Assembly: GCF_009870125.1 (NCBI RefSeq)
Contig: NC_046683.1
Location: 54,513,869-54,577,868 of the forward strand
Reading direction: 5' to 3'
Length of the DNA stretch: 64,000 nt
Origin: Drosophila pseudoobscura
Taxonomy: Eukaryota; Arthropoda; Insecta; Diptera; Drosophilidae
The stretch's first letter is position 1, and each line of letters begins with the position of its first letter. Both the position numbers and the translations under genes were made by a program. The notes under the pieces were generated by a model that had not been told where the DNA came from, made no database searches, and saw only the letters and a list, made by a program, of their open reading frames with translations. This document shows, one piece after another, positions 55,003 through 64,000 of the stretch.

Positions 55003-58000
55003 CTAATGAGTGGGGCAGAGGGCCAGAAGCCCAATGAAGTGTACTGAATTATTTGGCCGAGCGAATTGTCCAAATGGGCCGTGATAAACTCTCGCATTTT
55101 ATTGCAGGTCGCCGAATCCTCATACATATCTATGAGGGATCTATGGCACACAGTGGCACTGTCTCTCTCCCTGTCTCTCCTTAACAAATAAGCATTTCCC
55201 TTTTGGTAATTCTGTTTTGGCATAAAGCCAAAGATAAATGGCAAATTCCAAATGCCAACAGAAATATAACCAAGCGAGAAGGTCAGCGCAGAGGATGGGT
55301 AACGCACACACACACACACAGCCACAGATACAGATACAGACACAGAAGAAGTATAACAAATCTTTCGCTAGTTGTACGCCACTCCATCCTCTATCCTTCA
55401 GAGGAGGAGGAGGAGGAGAAGGAGGAGGTCCTGGAGCCATAGCTGGACCTCCTCGAGGGTCGGATTTATGTGCGCTCATGTCACTGCACACAAAAAGTTA
55501 AACAGCGCGCAACGGAAGTGCGACAACGAGAACAGAGACTCAGACACGGACACGGACACGGACACAGAAACAGTCGGAAGATACGAAAAACAGCAACAAT
55601 CTGCAACAGTAACAGGAAAAGGAACAAAAACAGGACCCCCTCCGGATGGGAGTACGGACAGGATCGGAACAATCAGGAAACTGGCCTCCGCTTCTGGCAC
55701 TGGCACTGGCACTGGCACTGCCTCTGCCTCTGCCACTGGCACTCCGATTGCTACGAAGTTGCTGAAATCCTCGACGCGCTCTCATTATCGTGAATCACCC
55801 CGTGAATATATGTAGTACATTAAGGATTAAGGGCAAGTGATGAAAGACTTTCAGAGCCACATATATAATGACTTTGAGATGCACTTTCGACGGCGGGCGG
55901 TCTTCTAAAAGGGCAAGTTACTGGATCTTAGATCTTAGCTCTTCAAATAAATGACAAATAATTGTTGAGTAACTTTTGCATTTCACTTACTATATATATA
56001 GAGCATCAAATAATGATACAAAACGATGGCTTAAAGTGATTTCTGTAACAAATCCTCGTAATATAAACACCATCACAAAATGAGAAATAATTGATGCTTA
56101 GAGCCATTTCAGTTGTCCTTCGGGTCCCACTGCCTCTATCCAACCATCCACCCATGGAGATGCCATGCAGATTGTCATGTATCCTTAGCTCTTTGCCCGC
56201 ATACCCTTTATCCCTTTATTAAGTGTGTCAACTAGTTTTATTTCGCCCGAAGCCAGAGGCAGAAACAGTGGCAGAAACGGTAGAGGCAGTGGCAGTGGCA
56301 GAAACAGAGGTAGAAAAAGAGTCATAGGATTCATAGGAGTCCCCCCCCTCGCCCATCCTCGAACTGCTATAATACCTGATGCCCTGGCCAACAGAGCGTA
56401 TGTGAAATGTGCTGAAAAACGACAAAAAAATGATATAAAAAAGAAAAAAAAAATAGAAATAGAGGAAAATTTGCCAACATTTTCACTGAATTTGCACTGT
56501 ATTTTGTTGTTGTTGTTGCTGTTGTTGTTGCTGTTTGTTATTTCTAGAGCCAACTTCCGTTGCCTGTTGACATATTTCCACTTCATTGGAGGAAACAGAG
56601 TCAAATGAAGAGGACACAGGACAGACGACAGACAGCCGCGAGGCCCACGACACCAGGGGACTCATTCAGGTGTGCAGCAGGCCATGGAGGATGGGTGGGG
56701 CCCCGAATGGGGGCAAGGATCGGTAGTGACAGAGGGAAGCCAGCAATGAAGACGGACGGATGGATACAGCCAAGGGCCAGGACCAGAACCAGAACCAGGC
56801 CCACACTAACGACAAATATTTGACACATGGGAGAGGCAGAGGGGCAGTGGAGGCAGTGGAGGAGTGGCAGCAGCTGAAGACTACCAGCCGTTGGAGCCGA
56901 CTAAAATATGCGAGGCATGTGCCAGGATATGCGTGTGGTGTGCAAGAAGGAACCTCTGGAGCGGGGCCCACTCCCACACACACACACACACACACACGTA
57001 TCCTAATTTCCTTTACCAAACACTTCCTCTTCCATCTACTGCTTCCCCTCTTCAATTACTGCTTGTCTCCTTTTCGCCGCCGCTTCTCCTCGTCCGCCTT
57101 TTGGCATTCTCTTTCTTTTTATTTCTTGTTATTTTTTTGTGCACATTTTAATTTGTGTCAAATTGTTGCTAAAATGCAAAACGCATTGTTCCTCAGGAGA
57201 CATCCATTCGCAGCCAGCCCTTCCATGCCGGTCCGTGTCCTTTGCTCTCTCCTTGGATGTCCTTACTCTCCATCTCCATCTCCTTTGGCCTGCTCCTTCT
57301 GCTTCTGCTTCTCCTTCTCCTTCTACCCCTTCTCCCCCATCTCATTCTTCTGCCACTTCTTGTTGCCTTGTTAACACACTTTTGTGCTTTTGTTTTCATG
57401 TGTGTGTGCGCCTCTTGTTTTTATTTCTTCTCATTGTGGCATAACAAAAACAGAGACAACATGAAATAAATGGGTACGTTCGGCTGCCGAAGCACTGGAT
57501 ACCCTTTTCGATGCGTTTTTCCCATGGGGTATATTGGATATAGTCATTGGGCTGGGATTAAATGAAACACTTTTTGTCCTTAGCAAATATTGTTTTTTTC
57601 GGGTGATCGATTGTATACAAAGATCCTATAACGACCCTTCTTTCGACCGATATTTGCTATGACAGCTATCTGATATAGGGTTCCGATTTTTATCTGTTAA
57701 GAGTTCTTCTTTGACCGATCGTTTCCCTATCATCTATCAGATATAGTGGTCCGACTTAAGCCAGTTTTTCCTATAGTACGTAAAAACATATCTAAGCACA
57801 ATCTACAGCATTTAGTGGGATTAACTTGACAGTAAGAAAAGTTATACCCACACACAACTGTTGAAAATCCCATACTCTCTCTAAGGGTACGAAGAAAGGG
57901 GACCAAGAAAGGGGCAGGGGTAGGGGTAGGGACAGGGACAGGGACAGGGGCGATGACGATGCGGGTTAAGCAGAGTGGGAAAAGGGGCTCGGGTGGAAGT

Positions 58001-58267
58001 GTGGCAAGAGGCAGAGACCAGGGCACGTTGCAGCTGGTTCTGTTGCTGTTGCAGTGTGTCTCCATGTTGCAAAAGCACAACAATAAAATGTTGTTACAAA
58101 TTCATTACCGAAGGCGTTAAATTTGACACAGTTTTGCATGAAACAAAACGAACAGGGAAAAGGGAGAACAGTGCAAAGAGTATGGGCAAAATGCTGGGCG
58201 AAAGCATAAATGAGGGACAGGGAAAACAGGGCACAGAACATGCAACAAAAGCTCGCAGAAGCATAGG
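51811..58267. other. Noncoding region with simple repeats
   Basis: No supported coding exon. It holds a GA repeat (52687-52719), a GT repeat (about 54972-55000), AC repeats (about 55304-55319 and 56979-56998), GACACG and GGCACT hexamer repeats (about 55540-55565 and 55693-55740), a GTTGTT/GCTGTT tract (about 56505-56535) and GGGACA/GGGGTA repeats (about 57915-57950). Between them lies unique AT-rich DNA typical of Drosophila intergenic or intronic sequence. Confidence 0.5.
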
Positions 58268-58331
58268 GAGGCACCGAGGCACCGAGGCACCGGGGCACCG
58301 GGGCACCGGGGCACCGAGGCACCGTAGCACC
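58268..58331. repeat. 8-bp minisatellite, eight units
   Basis: Eight tandem copies of GRGGCACC: three GAGGCACC, three GGGGCACC, one GAGGCACC and a last variant, GTAGCACC. Because 8 is not a multiple of 3, all frames cycle through similar peptides, which explains the Pro/Arg/Cys-rich false frames here. Confidence 0.9.
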
Positions 58332-59005
58332 GACTCCGAGGACAGATGGAGACGTCTGATATAGAGGGGAAGGTGGCACGGGAAATGCAGCAATTAAATT
58401 CCTTTTTATTCTCACTTCAATTCAATGGAACCATTGTTCCGGATTGCGAAAGGTCAAAGGCGGATTCTTAAGGGGTATTACCAATTGAGGAATGGGGTTA
58501 AAGTTTTGTCAAGCAATTCAAGGCGAGATATAGAACAATTGTGGAGAATTTGGATAAAGGAATAGTAATTCCTGGTCTGTTAAAAGATTGATTGATTACG
58601 TATTGAAAAGGGATTGTAGAGAAAGGCTAAAGATCAATAACACCTCCTATTTGATGGCACTTTAAGGACTTTGCTTCTGGGCTTGAAGAATACGAGTATA
58701 TATAGTTTCCCTTCGGGAGTATAAATCTCAGAGATCTATGGAAGATCCACAACGAATGCTAAGTAGTGGAGAAAATGTTACTTAGAGGAGCTATGCATAC
58801 TATTTGAAGGGGATATTTTCCATTTGTTCATATTTAAAACTCTTTAAAAAATTCTTTCTATGAATTTTCCCTTCCAATAAGATCGCACGTTTTCCATTCG
58901 AAATTTCTTCTTGGACGGAATCCCCATTTGCCTATAGTCTTGGCATTTTTTATAATCCCTGATTTTACGAAAATTTGCATTATTTATTGTAGATTTCCAC
59001 AGGCT

Positions 59006-59023
59006 CCCCCCCCCCCCCCCCCC
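59006..59023. repeat. Homopolymer run of 18 C
   Basis: Eighteen consecutive C residues; the exact length may be uncertain for technical reasons. Confidence 0.85.
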
Positions 59024-59196
59024 ACAGGCACACACACACATTTTATAACTTGCAGAGGCGGAGGCGTTAACAGAAAAGGATTATTATCTGCTGACATCTC
59101 GGCTAACACGATTCGTTTGGCACTTTGCATCTAAATCGAAATTACAGCCACACGCATGCATGAACATGTTCAAAGAGTGTGTGTGTGTGAGACAGG

Positions 59197-59229
<33 letters not shown>

Positions 59230-60824
59230 GGAAACACATAAAGTATGCAGAGGGCGTCACTTCCGCTTACTGTTCATTGCTTCTGAAACTCCCCCGCACT
59301 CAACGACTGTTTCTTCTTCGATTATAAACAGAATTTATCGTTCCACCACCCTGCCTCCCCTCCGACTGCTTGTTGTGCTTCTGTTGCTTTGCTGCTGCTC
59401 TTGTTGAGTGGCAGATTAACCTTGGGGGCTTAATTCGTTGCGACTTCCGTTTGGTTCCTGGCAAAATATGGGAATTACCCAAATTGTGATTTCCGTTGAT
59501 TTTTGGCAAATTTCCTTTCATTTAAATGGAGGCCCCTCCTCTTTATGGCCCTCAATTAGCGACGAGTTGGCAGCCCGGTCCCTTGATCCGACCTATCGAT
59601 TGCTGCATTGATCGAGATTTGAATGTTTAAAAGGGAGCTGGAAATATTTAGCTTTTGATTTACCTCGATTTTGGTTGATTTACTAACTCCTCCTTGGGCG
59701 AGTTGGCAGCCCTGTCCCTTGAACCTTCCTGTCGAACGCTTGTCCGACCGTTAATCGACAGTTGCATATTCAAAATGGAACAAGGGCAGCCAGCTGGTTC
59801 TTCTCCTCAAGTGTTTGCTCAACTGTGAAAATTACTTGTGGCCCAAGTCAAACCGAACACGAAGAAACAAAGAAGGCAGGCGTACACGCACACACCAACC
59901 GATACTCGAATATATACATATGTATGCGAGTTCTATTCCGCATTTAACCTTTGGCAGCCATTACCAACTGGCGGCCACCAAATGGACAATATCGATTGAC
60001 CCCGTTTCCGTTTTCGATTGCAATTCGTTTCAGTTTCATGCACTTTGCACCCAGCACAGGCACAGGCACACACCTCCACCTCCATCTCCATCTTCTTCTG
60101 CTCATGCTGGCTTCTGGTTGCTGGGTGCTCGGTGCTGGGTGCTGGTTGTTCTGTGCTGCTGCCAAGTGAGCAAAGAAAACATAATTTACTTCCGCCTGAA
60201 TGGATTGACTTTGAATTTCATTTAGCGCCGGACCCCAGGACCCCGCCTCCTGCTCATGCTGCCTGATATTTTCCAGCCAGCTGCTGACCATGCTTAAATG
60301 CGGCTCATTTATCAATGGCTGCTTAGCATGGAGTGGCGAGTGGGGGAGCGGGGGGACCAGCAGAAGCCATTCGAGGTACAGGAGTCCAACCAGTTGCTGC
60401 TGGGGTCCTTGGGGGGAATGGGATATCTGAAATGAGGTCAACTGCAGCGCTGGGTCTCTGCTGCCGTTTCCGATTTCCGTGGCTGCACTTCAAAAATTGA
60501 CTTTTACAAGAAAACAATTGCAGCAGCGTTGATAAGTGGCCGAGAGCAATGGACAGGCCATGTCCGCGTCTGTGTTCATGCTGCCATCCTACTCGTTCTC
60601 CTCCTTGTCAGCGTTGTCGTTCTGGAAGTCGCAGCTGTCGATGCGGCCAAAGAGGGAACAGAAGACAAAACAAAGAATATAAAATCAACTTTTTTATTGC
60701 ATCGAACATTCAATGCACTTGCTGGCCAATACACGAATCAATGATCACAAGAAATTTCATTAAATTCGTTTTATTTTATTAAGCCATTTTTCCCCACGGA
60801 ACAAGAAGTTACCATTTGAATTTG

Positions 60825-60919
60825 AATTTGAATTCAAATTTAAAGCGATCGATATCAGCATGATATCGATATCGTGCCTTAACTCTGTTATTTAACAGAG
60901 CGTTACCAGCTGAGCTCAG
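60825..60919. promoter_or_regulatory. Palindrome cluster with CGATA sites, boundary- or promoter-like
   Basis: Four inverted repeats follow one another in 95 bases: AATTTGAATTCAAATT (60825-60840); ATCGATATCA, three bases, TGATATCGAT (60848-60870); CTCTGTTA, two bases, TAACAGAG (60883-60900); and CTGAGCTCAG (60910-60919). The second contains several CGATA words on both strands. CGATA clusters are the target of BEAF-32, and ATCGAT is the core of the DREF site; both mark housekeeping promoters and domain boundaries in Drosophila. A CAGCTG E-box lies at 60907-60912. No gene start could be assigned on either side. Confidence 0.5.
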
Positions 60920-63442
60920 TACCTATCGCCATCTCACTCTAAGCTCGCGCGTTTTTTGTCTTGTGAAATAAATTGAATTAAAATAAAATCATAGTTGCAG
61001 TGTATAATTGAGTAAAGTATCTTTCTTGGCAATATTGCGGTTAAGTGGCATTCCTTGTTGCTGGCTCTGACTTTCTTTTGCCGCCACAGCCACTGTGTAC
61101 AATTGTTTTTCGGTTTTTTTTCTCGGGTTTTATGATTGCCTTGGTTATGGCCGCGCCGGGCCGGGCCGGGCCGGGACGGGCATTGCAATGTTCAGTTGAC
61201 ATAGCGGCAAGGCAATGGGAAAAACGGTTTTTCTCGCGAAGTTTGTTCAGTTGCAAGGTATGTACGGACAGCATGAACAATTGCATGTTAAGAAACAATT
61301 CGATTATTTCAATATTGTCATTGGCAATGGTTTTCCTGTGCAAATATAACTTAATTATGACGTTCAGACACTAGGCAAATGCTGTGCACATTCCAATGTA
61401 AACAAAAGGATACAGTTATTTGTTCTGGTTTTTTCCGGATCATTCCCGCTCTGCTGTGTGTGTGTGTGAGCGAGCGAGTTGGGTGATGAGTGGCTTGGTG
61501 AAGTGGAAGGAGAAGCGTAGGAGGAAGATGGTCAAAGACAACAAAAGTGACGAAAAGGCAATGCAAAAATTTCGAGCGCTAGTTGAAAGAGAGTTTCAAA
61601 AGAGAATAACGCCAAATTGCGCAGTGTGTTTAATTGGAAGAGAGGAAGATAAAGTGTTCAAATGAGAGGCGGAAAAAGCTAGATCCGAGCAAGGTGTGTG
61701 AGTAAAGGAGAGGCTTTTCTGCATTTTGTGTTTGATTATTTGTCCGCTCTCTATGTAGACTCATAGTATCCGTCACCTTGACTTTACACACCTTGGACGA
61801 GTTTCGAACTATGGTTGGCTGTCCCGCTCTGACACACGCGCCTGTTGTGGGCCTTGCCCCTCCTTGGGACTCGCCCACTCTGTCAGTTGCACCTTGGGAC
61901 CTGGGGCTGGGCCATGCAGATGCAAATGCAGATTTCATTTGCCAATTTGTTATTGAAATATTTTCGATTGCTAATGAATTGCAGAACAAATGTTGAACAC
62001 AAATGCTCGACACACGAAGGAAATCCCATTCATGGCCCAGTTAGCATGGCCATTGGCCGGTTTGTCTGGCTTTTCAGTTAGGTAATAGCCCTCAATATTT
62101 AATGCCAATTTATGGCCAGAAGGAGCCTGCCTCTGGCTCTGGCTCTGGCCCTGGCTCTGGCTCGGGCCAAGAGCTCCTTTATACGAGTATATATCTGTTT
62201 TGGATATGTTGCATCAATTAAAGGTAATTCATTCAAGTGAATATTGCATGACACTGCAGCCAGGCAGAGGGCAAGGATATACCGACCCGACTCTGTCTCT
62301 CTCTGTCCCTCTCTCTCTCTCTCTCTACCTCTGTGTGTGGGAGCTGTGGCAGGTTCAAGTTTTTAAGGTATGCAAATTTTACTCCCAGGAGAAGAGGAGC
62401 AGCCACTATCTGAAAGCCTACTGCTGCTCCTGCCACTCCTGCTGCTCTTGCCGCTCCTGCCGAATCCTCGATGGCAAAATGTAAATGTGCATCTTAATGC
62501 AGATGTAAGCATTTCGCACCTGACGTCGGTTTATCTTGTCCAAATGATAATTTGCCAGCACACTGTGTTCCGGGGGGGCACTGGGCCCAGGCATAATTTT
62601 CTGCCCAAAGATTACGGCCCGTTCTGGTCCCCCTCTGAGCCCCGCCCTTCTACGCCCTGATACGGTTCTCGGTCGGGTTCCGGTGGGGCTTACGTTTGCC
62701 CGTAATTATTGTGAGTGTGCCATGCCCGTCAAAGATGGCTCTGCTGATCCCAGCGTGTGGCGCACAAAAGTCTGTCTAATTGGGCGAAGGATTTGTGATT
62801 TGTGATTTCTGATTCGTGATTGGATTAGGGCCCAAACAATGTCACATAATTCATCTCATTGCACATTCTCTCTCAGTTGGTAATTTACGTTTTGTTTGCC
62901 AGATTTCCAGAATATGCTCGAATATCCCTTCATTGTGCCCCGGCAAGGGGGGGGGGGATTATCGTCTTGCACAGAAGTTAATTTACAGAAAAGGAAGCCC
63001 TAAAGCGATTGCAAAGAATAGCTCTCGACAAACTATAGAAATTGCACTTTAATATGTTGCCATAGAAGTGATCCCTAGTACGGGGAGAGGGGGTGGGGGG
63101 GTGTGGGGGCTCTAATGCTTCCTAGTACCTGTATCCCAATTGTTTCATTGGCTTTTTCCTTAAGTTTTCTTGTGCCATTTTCCTTTGTTCTGTTGCGAAA
63201 TACATATTTCTTTGTATCGCTGTGCATGGCAGCTGCTGTCGCTCCAGGGGGTGTGCGGGGTGTGCGGGGTGTGCAGGGGGGCGGCCGTTCTCCCATACTT
63301 TGAGGTCACGTCGCTTTACGTCGCTCCACTGACAATTTCTAATAAAATCAAAAGCTCCACAAAGTTTGGTGGTGGGAGGGGGAACGGGAACGGCAACGAG
63401 CCCCCACCGATATCCGTGACACAGGCATACAAACAAATCTGC

Positions 63443-63479
<37 letters not shown>

Positions 63480-64000
63480 CCCCAGCTGCGACTTCGCCAA
63501 GTAACTTGCAAAATAAATAAAACTCGTCGCTTGATATACGTACGTATGCATACCCCGCCGCCCCTCCCCTGCCGGCCGCCTATAAACGGCTCAAACTTTT
63601 GTTGGCAACTGTTCACCTGGCAACCCCCCGACCCCCCCCGCCACCCCCCAACCACAAACCCCTGCCTATGGCTGGCTGGTGGACCTGTCTCCTGCCATCA
63701 AGTTGGAAATTCGCAAAATATTTGCATGCAAAAACTTTAGTCATAATTTCAATTCGCCTCCTCATTGAAGGTGGACTACTTCCAGGGGCATGAGGGGCAT
63801 CCACTTCTCTACTATCTCGCTTACGTTTGAAAAAAAAAAGTTTAGCTTTTTCCTCCTTTTTTTTTTTGCTTTTTTTTTTTTTGCTGCGCCTGCGGCAGAG
63901 GCCTGGGTCTGGGTCTGGGCTTCACTTTCATCATTGTCCGCCTTTGCCTACTTTCTGGCGCGGTATATTGATTTTTTTGGTTTATTTTTTATTATATATT
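60920..64000. other. Noncoding right end of the window
   Basis: No coding exon is supported. A GGGCC repeat (about 61151-61177), a CTGGCT repeat (about 62128-62163), a GA repeat (about 63450-63475) and T runs near 63830-63880 are present. A 59-codon purine-rich frame at 61486-61665 is not supported by anything but its length. The DNA may be the 5' region or first intron of a gene beyond the window, in view of the promoter-like cluster at its left edge. Confidence 0.4.

Noticed and set aside
60529..60744. Frame with a hydrophobic stretch resembling a signal peptide
   Set aside because: It lacks an ATG in frame before the hydrophobic part, and other frames of the same DNA are equally open.
61486..61665. 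59-codon Lys/Glu-rich frame starting MSGLVKWKEK
   Set aside because: Purine-rich DNA gives such frames by chance; no splice context, promoter or family supports it.

Overview
This window is animal nuclear DNA from a fruit fly (genus Drosophila). The genes have short GT-AG introns, the coding DNA favours G or C at third positions, untranslated regions are rich in CAG/CAA repeats, and the encoded proteins are recognisably Drosophila Su(Tpl), Mi-2, Usp32, SuUR, SCOT and a CG1139-like transporter. Sequence differences show that it is not D. melanogaster. A species of the obscura group is my guess, but the sequence alone does not prove it. As I remember the D. melanogaster map, Su(Tpl) and Mi-2 lie at 76D and SuUR at 68A, on the same chromosome arm, so their closeness here suggests a shuffled gene order.

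Layout. 1-5.7 kb: Su(Tpl), the fly ELL elongation factor, plus strand, with long untranslated regions. 5.7-8.0 kb: simple-sequence DNA. 8.0-15.5 kb: Mi-2 (CHD4-type remodeller), plus strand, with a decayed LINE in its first mapped intron. 17.2-27.6 kb: Usp32, minus strand, whose 14 coding exons I could join in frame into a 1773-residue protein; one intron carries two old transposon fragments. 27.6-28.4 kb: a divergent housekeeping-type promoter. 28.4-31.8 kb: a 65-codon small ORF and, 14 bases later, SuUR. 32.0-34.8 kb: two minus-strand genes, a small membrane-anchored START-like protein and a Mab-21/cGAS-like nucleotidyltransferase with an intact set of active-site residues. 36.3-38.7 kb: SCOT (ketone-body use in mitochondria). 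38.9-40.1 kb: an unrecognised membrane protein whose 3' end converges on SCOT. 44.5-46.5 kb: an SLC36-type amino-acid transporter in 9 exons. 46.5-64 kb: almost entirely noncoding, rich in microsatellites, with one doubtful small-gene remnant near 51.6 kb and a palindrome-rich boundary-like element near 60.9 kb.

The left half groups chromatin and transcription regulators (elongation, nucleosome remodelling, deubiquitination, late replication), probably by chance of gene order rather than as a unit. The least expected items are: a non-autonomous hAT transposon (42,483-43,223) with an 8-bp target duplication, inserted into a promoter-like module whose unbroken relative lies at 27.9 kb; the apparent two-ORF arrangement of the small membrane peptide with SuUR; the cGAS-like receptor; and a perfect 29-bp inverted-repeat element at 35.1-35.5 kb.
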